Source: Acidimicrobiia bacterium
GTDB lineage: Bacteria; Actinomycetota; Acidimicrobiia; IMCC26256; JAOSJL01
DNA: 64,000 nucleotides
Direction: 5' to 3'
NCBI GenBank assembly: GCA_027494115.1
Contig: JAOSJL010000001.1
Span: forward strand, 1,389,926 to 1,453,925
Positions within the stretch are counted from its first letter, which is position 1, and every line of letters starts with the position of its first letter. Position numbers and translations under genes: made by a program. Below the pieces are notes generated by a model, which was not told where the DNA came from, searched no databases, and worked only from the letters and a program-made list of their open reading frames with translations. Positions 27,165 through 36,446 of the stretch are shown in pieces.

Positions 27165-27668
27165 ATGAACACCGTACGCGAAATCCGTGACCGATCCGGG
27201 ATGACCCAGGCCGAGCTGGCTACGGCCGCGGGAACATCGCAACCGACGGTCGCTGCCTATGAGTCCGCGTCGAAGAGCCCGACGATGAGGACTGTCGAGC
27301 GCCTGGCGGGGGCGGCCGGTCTCGAGGCGGTTGTGGATGTCGTGAGACCCATGACCCGAGAAGACCGCCGCAGCATCCTGATGCACCGAGCGATCGCGGT
27401 GCATCTGCACGACGCTCCGAAGAGCGTGGTGGCCGCGGCACGTCGCAACCTCGCAACGATGAGCCGTGCGCAGCCGGGTGCACGGCCGTTGCTCGATCAG
27501 TGGCGGCAGATCCTGCGTCGGCCCGTCGACGAGATCACGGACGTGATGACGGATCCACGCGGATTCGCGCGCGAACTCAGGCAGGTCACCCCTTTCGCTG
27601 GAGTGCTCAGCGCCAGTGAGCGGGCCGACGTCTACCGGCGGTTCCGCGTCGAGGAGTCTCGGCGTTGA
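27165..27668 (+). CDS. XRE-family helix-turn-helix protein, putative antitoxin
   Basis: 167 residues from ATG 27165. An N-terminal Cro/CI-type HTH (REIRDRSGMTQAELATAAGT, then SQPTVAAYESASKSPTMRTV) binds DNA; the remaining ~105 residues form a helical domain rich in Arg and Ala (AVHLHDAPKSVVAAARRNLA, RPLLDQWRQILRRPVDEITD). The stop overlaps the TTG start of the following gene, so the two are made together. XRE proteins paired with MNT-fold nucleotidyltransferases act as antitoxins and autorepressors in AbiE-like systems. The pair lies between two copies of the tRNA 3' end. Confidence 0.82.
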   Translation: MNTVREIRDRSGMTQAELATAAGTSQPTVAAYESASKSPTMRTVERLAGAAGLEAVVDVVRPMTREDRRSILMHRAIAVHLHDAPKSVVAAARRNLATMSRAQPGARPLLDQWRQILRRPVDEITDVMTDPRGFARELRQVTPFAGVLSASERADVYRRFRVEESRR

Positions 27669-28204
27669 AACGCTCCGACTTCGACCACGCGATCAGGGCC
27701 GCTGCCGGGGTGCTCGACGTCTCGGAGCTGCTCGTAATCGGTAGTCAGGCGGCCTTGGCGTCCTTGCCGGATCCCCTTCCCATTGAAGCGCAACGATCGG
27801 TCGAGGTCGATGTGGTGCCATTCGACGACCCGGACGGGCTCAAGGCCGATCTCGTCGACGGCACGATCGGCGAAGCCTCGATCTTTCATGAGTCGTTCGG
27901 CGTGTACGCGCAAGGAGTGTCCGAGGCGACCGCGGTCTTGCCGGACGGCTGGCGAGACCGTCTGGTGCGCTACGAGAGCCCCGGCACCAGCGGTGTCGTC
28001 GCATGGTGTCTGGAGCTTCACGACCTCTGGATATCCAAGGCGGTCGCGGGGCGCGACAAGGACCGGGAGTTCTGCGAGGCTCTCCTCCGTGATGGCAACG
28101 TCGACTCCGCGAAGCTGCTGGATCAATTGACCGGAGTTTCCGGACTGGAGCCCGCCGTCGTCGAACGGATCACGGCCTGGGTGGGATCGGAATCGGGCAC
28201 GTAA
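27665..28204 (+). CDS. MNT-fold nucleotidyltransferase (DUF6036/AbiEii-like), putative toxin
   Basis: 179 residues beginning at TTG 27665, overlapping the antitoxin stop. Strand-turn LLVIGSQAALASL supplies the G-S nucleotidyltransferase motif and SVEVDVVPFDD the acidic metal-binding pair expected 20-25 residues later; DLWISKAVAGRDKDREFCEA is the typical third element of the family (Lys in a helix, then R-x-KD). AbiEii-like toxins transfer nucleotides onto tRNA or other targets; that activity here is inference. The TAA stop is the first three bases of the second tRNA-like repeat, so gene end and repeat boundary coincide. Confidence 0.8.
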   Translation: MKRSDFDHAIRAAAGVLDVSELLVIGSQAALASLPDPLPIEAQRSVEVDVVPFDDPDGLKADLVDGTIGEASIFHESFGVYAQGVSEATAVLPDGWRDRLVRYESPGTSGVVAWCLELHDLWISKAVAGRDKDREFCEALLRDGNVDSAKLLDQLTGVSGLEPAVVERITAWVGSESGT

Positions 28205-28273
28205 CCCGAAGGCCGGCAGGTTCAAACCCTGCCCCCGCCACTCAGAGAAAGACAGCAGGTCAGAGGCCCCGCC
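28202..28273 (+). repeat. Direct repeat, distal tRNA 3'-end copy (attR-like)
   Basis: Contains TAACCCGAAGG, GCAGGTTCAAA and CCTGCCCCCGCCACTCAGA, that is the anticodon-arm 3' strand, T arm and acceptor 3' strand of the initiator tRNA plus flank. The 5' half of a tRNA is absent, so it is not a gene. It provides the stop codon of the toxin-like gene. Confidence 0.8.
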
Positions 28274-28556
28274 CGGTGTCGAACCTGCGTCAGATGGGGA
28301 CCTCGACGTGAAGCGAGAAGGCCCCGGGGAGCGCTCCTGACCTGAACCCCGGTGGCTCCGTCGTTCAGCCGTCCGCCTCGAGGCCTCCGTGCGATTCGGT
28401 GGGCCGGCGGGGCGGCGTGGATTGCCTCAACCCGCCGCCCCCGCCTCAACCCCCTGGCACTGGATCACCGCGCTGAGGTCGGCCCGCATCAGCTGTCGCG
28501 AGCCTCGTCGAGGAGGCTCATCGTCTTCGGGTGCTCTGTCGGCGTTGGCAGTCACC
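28274..28556. other. Intergenic region without a supported gene
   Basis: Lies between the tRNA-like repeat and the 3' end of the minus-strand glycosyltransferase. I find no convincing coding frame, tRNA or hairpin. It may be the remnant of sequence formerly downstream of the tRNA before insertion of the cassette. Confidence 0.4.
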
Positions 28557-30104
28557 TCATGGGGTTGCGACAGGTGAACTGAGGCCGATCTCCCATGGCC
28601 GTACGTCTTCGCTGAACTGGTCGATGATCACCACATCGCCGAAGGTCCGTACCCGGTAGGAGATCCCTGCCTCGTCGAGTGCGTTGCGCATTGGCGTGAT
28701 GTCGTCGCTGTTCACACCGCGAGCTGCGACCCAGACGGGATCTGAGGCACGGTCGACGTGTTGTCGCTCGTCGAGCAGCCGTTCAGGCACGACGAGGCTG
28801 CCAACGGTCACGCGCTCGTCCCCGTAGAACTCGAGTGGCATCGCCGTCCAATAAGGCGCGTAGACGTCGGTGTTCCCCTCCGCCGCGAGCTGATCGACCA
28901 CCTCCGGGTAGTCGTCGTCAGGGTGCCGCGGACGTCGTCGGCCCGGCTCACGAGCATGGTCACGGAAGGCGCCGCGACGAACAGCAGCACCAGCACCACC
29001 CCCACCGTCTGGGCCGGGCGCCGTCGTGGGATCAGAGCCACGAGCCCGAGGATGAGGATCGGGTAGGCCACGAAGAGGTATCTCGGCTCGGTGATGAACC
29101 AGGCGAACTTGGAACCGACGTACGCGGCCATGGTCACGGGTATGCACAGCAGAACAATGTCGAACGGCTGCGGCCTGCTGGTGCGGAGAGTCAGCAGGTC
29201 GAGTAGTGCCCGCCATCGCCGTGCGATGGCCACGGCGGCGATGACCAGGAGGGCCCACAGTGTCAGCCGGCCGAACCAGACGGGCCAGCCAGGGGCTCCG
29301 TTGAGGTGGGCCACGCCGATGAACTCCCGCCCGACCGGGTCGAGGAGGTTCTGGAGGCGTTCCCAGGCTGTGGTGGCGAGGCCGCCGTGATGGGGGACCG
29401 GCACGTACTGATACCGCACCAACCAGTAGAGGACGGGCAGTAGCCCCAGTGCCGTGCCGCCCACAGCAGCCCAGACGGCTCCCCGGTCGCGCCATGCTCG
29501 GGCGACCAGCCACAGCCCGGCTGGGATGAGGATGTAGTAGCCGGTGAGGGTCAGCCAGTAGGTGAGCCCGAAGCACACTCCGAAGCCGGCGCTGCGCCAC
29601 CGGAGCGTCTCGGGCCGCTCGCTCGTGACGAGCAGGAGGGCGCCGAGCACGATCAGCATCTCGGCTGAGTAGCTCCCGAAGCTCCTCGCCCCCCTCCACA
29701 CGAGGAAGTACGGGCCGATGGCGAACGCGATGGCCGCCACCGATGCGCGCGCTTCCGAGTGGAACATGCGTCGGCCCACGAGATACATCAGCCACGTGGC
29801 TGCCCCGGCCATGAGCAGTTGTGGGATCCGGAGCACGAACGGCGTCACCGGCAGGCCAACGGCGAACAGCAGCGCCTGCGGGAACTGCTCCAACGATCCG
29901 TTGTAATCCTGACCCAGAAAGAAGACGTAGAGGTCGCGCCCCTCCGCCATTCGCTGGGCCATGATTCCGGTCACGGCCTCGTCGCCGTCGAGCCCCCCGG
30001 CAGGCGTGGAGGGAGGAAGGCGGCTCTCACCGCCACTGCGAGAACTGAGGCCCCGATGGCGATGAGTCGCCCGCGCCGAGCGCTCAGCCCCCAGTCCTTC
30101 CCAT
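28557..30104 (-). pseudogene. Membrane glycosyltransferase (GT-C/ArnT-like), frameshifted
   Basis: A multi-pass membrane protein of about 515 residues if three frameshifts are repaired. ATG 30104 gives MGRTGG; a CCCCC run at 30088-30092 shifts frame into LSARRGRLIAIGASVLAVAV (first membrane helix); a CCCCCC run at 29993-29998 shifts again to GGLDGDEAVTGIMAQRM, the extracytoplasmic D-E motif of GT-C enzymes. Ten or so hydrophobic helices follow, and near 28922-28930 a last shift leads to the soluble tail YPEVVDQLAAEGNTDVYAPY. It would transfer a sugar from a polyprenyl phosphate on the outer face of the membrane. Confidence 0.75.
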
Positions 30105-30331
30105 CCGAGCAACGCTATCCGGCGGCGCCGATTGCCTCGGCGTCGCGCATGTGGAGGAGGCGGGTCGACGCGTCACAGTCGAGGTTCCGGATGAACGCTG
30201 CGGTGACGCCTGGACGGTTGCATTCGTCTTGGGTGGGAGGAACTCAGCGCGGGTGCTCATCCCACCCCCCAACGAGGAAGTCGTCACCGCGAGCCTAGAG
30301 TTCGAGGAAAGCGGAGAAAGGGTGGTTCGGG

Positions 30332-31129
30332 ATGAACCTCGTGATGGCGGGCGATGATGGTTCGGAAGCCGCCGCGGGCGCGGTTGACTGGGCGACCCGG
30401 TGCGCAGCCGAGCGCGACTCCCGACTCCTCGTTGTGCGGATCGCCGGTGCGGGATCCGACGTACCAGGCGATGTCCCCGTCGAAGGGGTCACGATCGTCA
30501 ATGAGAGTCATCCTGCGAGCGGAATCTTGGTGGCCGCTCACGACCGAGACGCCGACCTGGTCGTCCTCGGACGTCGTGGCAGCGGGGGGTTCCCCTCGCT
30601 CCCGATCGGAACCACGGCGCATCACGTCGCCGCTGCGTGTGGACGACCTGTCGTCGTCGTGCCGCCGATGGAGAAGCCGGTGGACCAGCCGCTGGTCGAG
30701 CGGGTGATCATCGGTGTCGACGGGCTGCCGGGATCCCAGGAGGCTGCTGCGTGGACTATCCGGAACTTCAACGACGCTCACTTCACCGTGGTCCACGCGC
30801 TGGATTCCGCACCGGCGTTTGCCCAGTACGGTGACGACACGAGCGAGATGTATGCCCAGATACGACTTCGGGCGGCGACACTGATGCAGGATCAGTGGGC
30901 GCGTCCCTTCATCGACGGCGGCGTCTCCTTCGACGTCTTGGTCGACGAGGGCGGCCCCGCCGAGATGCTCCTGGGCGCGGCCGCGCGGACGTCGGCAGAT
31001 CTCGTCGTCGTCGGCCGTCGCGACCACTTTCCGATGCGTGGGACCCTTGGCGGGGTCAGTCAGCGCGTCCTGGCCTACGCCCCGTGCGCTGCGGTGATGG
31101 TTCCGTTCCCAGAAGGGGAAACTGCGTGA
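30332..31129 (+). CDS. Universal stress protein, two UspA domains
   Basis: 265 residues. Domain 1 starts MNLVMAGDDGSEAAAGAVDW and ends with LVVLGRRGSGGFPSLPIGTT, the ATP-binding G-x2-G-x8-G-T pattern; it is shorter than usual. Domain 2 starts VERVIIGVDGLPGSQEAAAW and ends LVVVGRRDHFPMRGTLGGVS, where the first binding glycine is replaced. So only the first domain looks fit to bind ATP. A diverged second copy of its 5' end lies at 36205-36410. Likely a cytoplasmic stress or dormancy protein; no regulator motif was recognised upstream. Confidence 0.88.
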   Translation: MNLVMAGDDGSEAAAGAVDWATRCAAERDSRLLVVRIAGAGSDVPGDVPVEGVTIVNESHPASGILVAAHDRDADLVVLGRRGSGGFPSLPIGTTAHHVAAACGRPVVVVPPMEKPVDQPLVERVIIGVDGLPGSQEAAAWTIRNFNDAHFTVVHALDSAPAFAQYGDDTSEMYAQIRLRAATLMQDQWARPFIDGGVSFDVLVDEGGPAEMLLGAAARTSADLVVVGRRDHFPMRGTLGGVSQRVLAYAPCAAVMVPFPEGETA

Positions 31130-31262
31130 CGTGGGCCGAAGGCACACCGCCGACCTCGATCCCGTCCATGACGCCGCCCACGCGGTGGAAGTATCTGAGG
31201 ACGGCCTGGTCTTCGACGGGGTCGCCAATGTGACCACGCCCACGGGGTCACGATCGGACACC

Positions 31263-31400
31263 GTGAAGATCTCGTTTCCCGGCGCCTCGGGTGACGCGCT
31301 CGACGCGCGGCTCGACCTTCCGGTCGGCACACCGCGGGCTCTCGTCCTCTTCGCCCACTGCTTCACGTCGCCCGCCTGTCTCGATACCGGACATGCGAAC
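31263..31400 (+). pseudogene. N-terminal remnant of an alpha/beta-hydrolase (OsmC-fusion type)
   Basis: From GTG 31263 the frame reads VKISFPGASGDALDARLDLP then PRALVLFAHCFT, which matches the start of bifunctional alpha/beta-hydrolase/OsmC proteins, where the strand and HCFT oxyanion turn are strongly conserved. After HCFT the family sequence is lost and the frame continues only with low-complexity residues to a stop at 31523. The catalytic core is therefore missing. It looks like a truncated gene left by a deletion, lying between the stress protein and the GMC oxidoreductase. Confidence 0.5.
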
Positions 31401-31532
31401 TCCTCGACAGCGACGGCCTGGCCTGGTCGTCCGAGACTACGTGGTCGACCGCCAACGAAAAGCGGGGTCAACGGGTTTCTGCCTCCTGGTGACGTAGCGG
31501 TGTGTCGTCGCCTTGCGAAGTAGGTTCCGACC

Positions 31533-33127
31533 ATGGACGAGTTCGACTACGTGGTGGTCGGTGGTGGCTCGGCCGGTTGCGTCGTGGCAAGTCGTCTCAG
31601 TGAGGATCCGTCGGTCACGGTGTGCCTGCTCGAGGCAGGCGGAGAAGGGCGCGACGTGACGATCCGCGCGCCGTTGGCCTTCGCCGCCACTGCGCCCCGG
31701 GGATCAACAGTTGGCACTACGAGACCGTGCCCCAGGCCGGGCTCAACGGGCGACGGGGCTTCCAACCACGCGGCAAGGCACTCGGGGGCTCGAGCGCCAT
31801 CAACGCGATGGTCTACGCGCGGGGACATCCCCGTGACTACGACAACTGGGCGGCCATGGGGAACACGGGATGGAGCTACGACGACGTCCTCCCGTACTTC
31901 AAGAAGTCCGAGGCGAACGCGATCCACCGGGAGTCCTCGTTCCACGGTGTCGACGGTCCGCTGAGCGTCACCAATCTGCGGAGCCCCAGTCCTCTCAACG
32001 AGGTCTTCCTGAAGGCGTGCCAGTCGCGGGGTATCCCCTACAACCCCGACCCCAACGGCGCGGACCACGACGGCTGTTACCGCGTCCAGGTCACACAGAA
32101 GGACGGTGAACGCCACAGCGCCGCAGCGGCCTTCATCCATCCGAACCTCGACCGGACCAATCTCGACGTGCGCACCGACGCTCACATCAACCGGGTCCTG
32201 TTCGACCAACGTCGTGCGGCCGGGGTCGAGTACCGGCGCGACGACCGCTTGGGTTCTGTGCGGGCGCGCCGGGAGGTGGTCGTGTCCGCCGGCGCGTTCG
32301 GCACGCCTCAGATCCTGATGGCATCGGGCCTCGGGCCTGGTGCCCACCTGAAGAGATTCGGGATCGCTCCGGTGCTCGACGTGCCCGGTGTCGGACAGAA
32401 TCTCCAGGACCACATCTCGGCGCTGCTGATCTACCGGGCCCGGATCCCCGATCACACCATCGGCATCTCCACCACTGGAGTTGCACGTCTCCTCAAGGCC
32501 GCGTGGGAGTGGCGCCGCCACCGCACGGGGCTGATGACCAGCTGTGTGGCGGAGTCCGGCGTCTACTACCGCACCAGTCCCGACGTCGAGGTGTCCGACA
32601 TGGAGATGGAGCTGATCGTGGGCATCGCCGACGATCACGGCCGCAAGCAGCACCTCGGTCACGGCTACTCGGCCCACCTGCTGCTCGCGAGACCGAAGAG
32701 CACGGGTGAGGTGCGACTCGCCAGTCCCGACACGCGGGTCCCGCCCCTGATCGACCCCCGGTACTTCAGCCACCCCTACGACATGGAGACGCTGGTGAAA
32801 GGGACGCAGATCGCGCTCGACATCATGAACAGTGCCGAGTTCGATCCCTACCGCAAGGACATGCTCATCCGCTACGACCGCGACGATCCCCAACAGATCG
32901 AGGAGACCCTGAGGGATCACGCCGACACCGAATACCACCCGTGCGGGACGTGCCGGATGGGCCCCGACGGCGATCCGATGGCTGTCGTGGACCCCGAGCT
33001 CCGTGTCAGGGGGATCGATGGCCTCAGGATCGCCGACGCATCGGTGATACCCCGTGTGACGAGCAACAACATCCAGGCGCCGGTGGTCATGATCGGGGAG
33101 AAGTGTGCCGACCTCATCAGGAACTGA
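31533..33127 (+). pseudogene. GMC oxidoreductase (choline-dehydrogenase-like), frameshifted
   Basis: ATG 31533 gives [20 protein letters not shown], the FAD-binding motif, and [20 protein letters not shown]. The frame breaks at the CCCC/GGGG runs near 31694-31702, and the remainder ([65 protein letters not shown] with the catalytic His, and NNIQAPVVMIGEKCAD with the second active-site Asn) is in the next frame. Repaired length is about 530 residues, normal for alcohol/choline dehydrogenases. It probably oxidises an alcohol, passing electrons to FAD. Confidence 0.8.
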
Positions 33128-33164
33128 TCGTGTCGTGGCGAAGTGCCGCCGCGCATGTGATGTG

Positions 33165-35084
33165 ATGTTGCGTCTGGCATTTCTGTCGCTGGTCGGCTCG
33201 CTCGTTTTCTTGGGGGTGCCGTTCGACGCGGCCGTGTCGTCAGCGGTTGCTGATCCGGTCGGCACGATCTCCTCCGGTGGTTCGGTTGCGTCCTCACCGG
33301 TGCGCGAAGACCGTACCGTCGGTACGGCGCCGACAGGGCCCCCGGCGACCTCTGAGCCCGAGTCGCGCGGGGAGGGTGTGGAGCAGGAGTCGACGACGAC
33401 CTCTGCGCCTGAGTCGCCTGGGGAGGGTGTGGAGCAGGAGTCGACGACGACCTCTGAGCCCGAGTCGCGCGGGGAGGGTGTGGAGGAGGAGTCGACGACG
33501 ACCTCTGAGCCCGAGTCGCTCGGGGAGGGTGTGGAGGAGGAGTCCACGACGACGTCCACCTCCGGGGTCATCGACGCCCCGGTTCGGCCGGGCACGTCAC
33601 CGCAGGTGAGCGATTCCCACATTCCGCTCGGTTCGATTGTGCTGGCGCTGCTCGTGCTGGCGAGTGTCGGTGTCGTCTCGTACGTACTCCTTCGTCGCCG
33701 ACCGGTGACTCCCACCTCCGACGAGGCGGCGGGTCCACCCTCTCGGCCGGCCGATGGCGTAGTGGACCGTTCAGCCCGGGACCGGACGCCTCTCGACCCG
33801 TCGACGTCGGACTTCCTGATCGGTCTCGGCGAGGCTCTGATGGACGCCGGAGCCTCGGTCGGCCATGTCGAATCCGCGCTGCGAGCTGTCGCCCGAGCGA
33901 ACGGGACAGACGGTGTCGGCGTGGTCGTGTTGCCGACGGCGCTCATCGTGTCGGTGCCCGACTGTGACGACGTCGTCACCGAGATCGGTGCCCCCGGTCG
34001 GGCCCTGTTGCGCCTCGACCAGATCGACGACGTGCTGAGGCTGGTCCGCGAGGCGGAGTCCGGAGCGATCGGGGCAAGTGAGGGAAATCGTCGGCTCGCA
34101 GAAATCCGGTCCGCCGGCGCTCCGTATTCGCCGAGACTCGTTCTCGTCGGATACATCTGCGCCACGGTTGGTCTGGCTGCGATCCTCCACGCGACCTGGG
34201 TCGAGGTCGTGGCGGCTGCGCTACTCGGGGCAGTCGTGGGCGCGTTCCGTCTCTGGACTCGGCACCTCAGCCCGTCCTATCAGCCGTTCGTCGTATTGAT
34301 CGCCGCGACTGCAGTGTCGACCACGGTGTTCGCGCTCACCCGGGTCATGGACGACCTCTTGACCTTCCCTCTCCTGATCGCGCCGCTGATCACGTTCCTT
34401 CCGGGCGGACTGCTGACCATTGCTACCCTCGAGCTCGCCACTGGCCAGATCGTCTCAGGCGCGTCGCGTCTGGCGTCAGGTGGGCTGCAGCTCATCCTGC
34501 TGGCGCTCGGCATTCTCGCCGGGAGTCAACTCGTCGGGCTGCCAGCACGCGAACTGGGCAGCGACACCGGCGGTACGGTCGCGGTGCTGACGCCCTGGAT
34601 CGGCGTCGCGGTGTTCGGAATCGGCGTGGTGTGGTTCTACGGAGCTCGATCTTCCGCCCGCGTGTGGATCTTGCTCGTGTTGTACGTCGCGTACGCCGCG
34701 CAGGTGATCGGCGGCCTGTTCTTCGGCAGCGCTCTCTCCGCCTTCTTCGGCGCCCTCGCCATGACACCGGTCGCGGTCCTGGCCGCCCGCAGGCCAGCCG
34801 CTCCCTCACCGCTGGTGACATTTCTCCCGGGTTTCTGGCTCCTGGTTCCGGGAGCACTGGGCCTGGACGGAGTCACTCGGCTTTTCGGCGCCGGGGGAGC
34901 TTCAGCCGCCGCTGTACTCGTGACGACCGCCACGTCCATGGTGGGCGTGTCGCTGGGAATCCTGCTCGGCTTGCTTCTGGCCGCACGCGATCCGGAACGC
35001 CCCTGGTCGGAGTCGCGGGTGGTCGAGCCGGCCCGGTCCTCGCCGAAACAGAGTTCACCCCGGTCGCCGCCAACAGCCAGCTGA
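33165..35084 (+). CDS. ThrE-family threonine/serine exporter-like protein with repeat-rich N-terminal region
   Basis: 639 residues from ATG 33165; upstream in-frame GTG 33105 is possible but would overlap the GMC gene. An N-terminal hydrophobic segment (LRLAFLSLVGSLVFLGV) precedes a ~120-residue acidic Ser/Thr/Glu region with four 17-residue repeats, then a membrane helix (IVLALLVLASVGVVSYVLL). The conserved ThrE core starts at DFLIGLGEALMDAGASVGHV and continues with about ten membrane helices, including LPGGLLTIATLELATGQIVS and TFLPGFWLLVPGALGL. Actinobacterial ThrE exports threonine and serine using the proton gradient. The large extracytoplasmic repeat region is unusual for the family. Confidence 0.82.
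   Translation: MLRLAFLSLVGSLVFLGVPFDAAVSSAVADPVGTISSGGSVASSPVREDRTVGTAPTGPPATSEPESRGEGVEQESTTTSAPESPGEGVEQESTTTSEPESRGEGVEEESTTTSEPESLGEGVEEESTTTSTSGVIDAPVRPGTSPQVSDSHIPLGSIVLALLVLASVGVVSYVLLRRRPVTPTSDEAAGPPSRPADGVVDRSARDRTPLDPSTSDFLIGLGEALMDAGASVGHVESALRAVARANGTDGVGVVVLPTALIVSVPDCDDVVTEIGAPGRALLRLDQIDDVLRLVREAESGAIGASEGNRRLAEIRSAGAPYSPRLVLVGYICATVGLAAILHATWVEVVAAALLGAVVGAFRLWTRHLSPSYQPFVVLIAATAVSTTVFALTRVMDDLLTFPLLIAPLITFLPGGLLTIATLELATGQIVSGASRLASGGLQLILLALGILAGSQLVGLPARELGSDTGGTVAVLTPWIGVAVFGIGVVWFYGARSSARVWILLVLYVAYAAQVIGGLFFGSALSAFFGALAMTPVAVLAARRPAAPSPLVTFLPGFWLLVPGALGLDGVTRLFGAGGASAAAVLVTTATSMVGVSLGILLGLLLAARDPERPWSESRVVEPARSSPKQSSPRSPPTAS
33351..33554 (+). repeat. Four tandem 51-bp repeats inside the exporter gene
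   Basis: Units begin at 33351, 33402, 33453 and 33504; each encodes a 17-residue unit of the form S-x-PES-x-GEGVExESTTT. The unit is a multiple of three, so copy-number change keeps the frame, a common way to vary the length of surface-exposed linkers. Confidence 0.9.
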
Positions 35085-35156
35085 CGGCTTCGAAGGTTGC
35101 CGCCGTGAACGGTGAATGGCCGCCGTACGGCCGGAAAGCATCAAGGAGTACAGGGA

Positions 35157-35484
35157 ATGACCGACGCTCACGAGGCCCCCCGTCCTGGACGATCCCGCTC
35201 ACGATCGCTTCGTGGTCGAGCAAGACGGGGCAATCGCCCAGCTCAGCTACCAGAAGGATGGTGACCGCCTGATCATCGCCCACACCGAGGTGCCGAAAGA
35301 GATCGGGGGGCGCGGTATCGCCGGCCGCCTCGTACGCGCCGCCGCGGAGCGGGCCGGTAGCGACGGACTGGTGCTGGTTCCGTGGTGCCCCTTCGCCCGC
35401 GCGTGGCTAGAAGACCACCCCGATGTGGCCGTGACCATCGACTGGACACCCCCGGCTGCTCCGGCGCCATCCCGCCCTGACTGA
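35157..35484 (+). pseudogene. GNAT-like N-acetyltransferase (YjdJ type), frameshifted at start
   Basis: ATG 35157 (after AGGAGTACAGG) gives MTDAHEAP, then a CCCCCC run at 35176-35181 shifts the frame. Removing one C gives VLDDPAHDRFVVEQDGAIAQ, LSYQKDGDRLIIAHTEVPKE and IGGRGIAGRLVRAAAERAG, the acetyl-CoA pyrophosphate loop of small Gcn5-related acetyltransferases, followed by the conserved LVPWCPFARAWLEDHPD. About 108 residues, the usual length for this minimal subfamily. Substrate unknown; often protein or polyamine N-termini are suggested but not shown. Confidence 0.75.
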
Positions 35485-35491
35485 ACGCCCT

Positions 35492-35553
35492 CGACTTCCC
35501 CGACGCGCTCGTCGCCGTGCAGTGCCCGGCGCCCGGCGGTCCCGGGGAAGTCG
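35492..35553. terminator. Long inverted repeat between convergent genes
   Basis: CGACTTCCCCG (35492-35502) and CGGGGAAGTCG (35543-35553) are a perfect 11-bp inverted repeat with a 40-base GC-rich loop. Situated between the 3' ends of the acetyltransferase and the cupin gene, it may terminate both transcripts. Confidence 0.45.
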
Positions 35554-35583
35554 CTGGGGTGGTCGAGCCCTTGTGGATCGGGC

Positions 35584-36009
35584 TCAGTGGTGGTGCTCGT
35601 CGGCGTCAGCTTCCGCCTTCGTGAGGTGGTCGGTACCCGGGGCGTGCTCGGGTGGTCCGTAGATCGCGTACACCTTGAGGGGTTCATCGCCGATGTTCGT
35701 GACGTTGTGCCAGGCCCCCGCCGGAACGAGGATCACCCAGTCGTCGCCGACCTCGCGGTCGAAGGTGAGGTCGTCTTCGGAAGGGCCCATCTGCACCCGT
35801 GCCCTGCCCGCTTCGACCCGCAGGAACTGGTCGCCGTGCTCGTGGACCTCCAGGCCGATGTCGCGACCTGGTTCAATGCTCATGAGCGTCAACTGGATGT
35901 TGGAACCAGTCCAGCGCGTGGTGCGGTAGTTCTCGTTGGCTACGGTGTCGGCCTCGATGTTCGTGACGAACGGGTTCGGTCCCTCGTCGGTCAAGCTGGC
36001 GTCGTTCAT
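35584..36009 (-). CDS. Cupin-domain protein
   Basis: 141 residues; ATG 36009 is chosen because AAAGAGAAG precedes it and the sequence upstream is not conserved-looking. Cupin motif 1 is present as IGLEVHEHGDQFLRVEAGRA (G-x5-H-x-H-x3-4-E-x6-G) and motif 2 as VILVPAGAWHNVTNIG (G-x5-PxG-x2-H-x3-N). All four metal ligands (two His, Glu, His) are kept, so a metal-bound small enzyme or sensor is likely. The C terminus is an acidic, histidine-rich tail (ADADEHHH) that could add metal affinity. Substrate unknown. Confidence 0.88.
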   Translation of the reverse strand: MNDASLTDEGPNPFVTNIEADTVANENYRTTRWTGSNIQLTLMSIEPGRDIGLEVHEHGDQFLRVEAGRARVQMGPSEDDLTFDREVGDDWVILVPAGAWHNVTNIGDEPLKVYAIYGPPEHAPGTDHLTKAEADADEHHH

Positions 36010-36204
36010 CGGCTTCTCTTTCGTCGGTCTACGCAGCCCGAGGTGTAGGGCCACTGAGTTTGCTGACGTGAGCGGGTGAGGCTCCGAGGCGGTGTGGGGC
36101 GCTGAACGCCCACACGAACCCACGCTCGATGTCTCACCGTAGTGCGCCCGCCAGAGAGCGCGCTGGCCGACGGCTACCGCAAGGTGGCTCGCCGGCGCTC
36201 ATCG

Positions 36205-36410
36205 TCGACGATGGTTCGGAAGCTGCCGCGGGCGCGGTTGACTGGGCGACCCGCTTCGCAGCCGAGCGCGACGCCCGACTCCTCGTTGTGCGGATCGCCG
36301 GGGCGGGACAAGACGCACCAAAGTGACACACCAAGTAATGTTCCGGTCGAAGGTGTCACGATCGTCAAGGAAAGCCACCCTGCGAGCGGGTTCTCGGTGG
36401 CCGCCCATTG
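36205..36410 (+). pseudogene. Partial second copy of the universal stress protein gene
   Basis: Nucleotides here closely match the 5' part of the stress-protein gene at about 30350-30545: both encode DGSEAAAGAVDWATR and ARLLVVRIAGAG-like segments, then VEGVTIV-ESHPASG in a shifted frame after a small insertion. Only about 200 bp remain, without a start or the second domain. This is a decayed partial duplication, 6 kb from its parent. Confidence 0.75.
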
Positions 36411-36446
36411 CCGATCAGTAGGAACACGGATGGGCGGGGGAGCCTG

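Noticed and set aside
28202..28273. Second tRNA gene
   Set aside because: Only the 3' half of the cloverleaf is present; there is no acceptor 5' strand or D arm, so it is a repeat and not a tRNA gene.
31547..34165. Very long minus-strand open frame (about 870 codons) opposite the GMC and exporter genes
   Set aside because: Composition is that of a GC-rich antisense shadow, no family motif is visible, and it spans two clear plus-strand genes.
35492..35553. CRISPR-like or attachment repeat
   Set aside because: There is one inverted repeat only, with no spacer array; best read as a bidirectional terminator.
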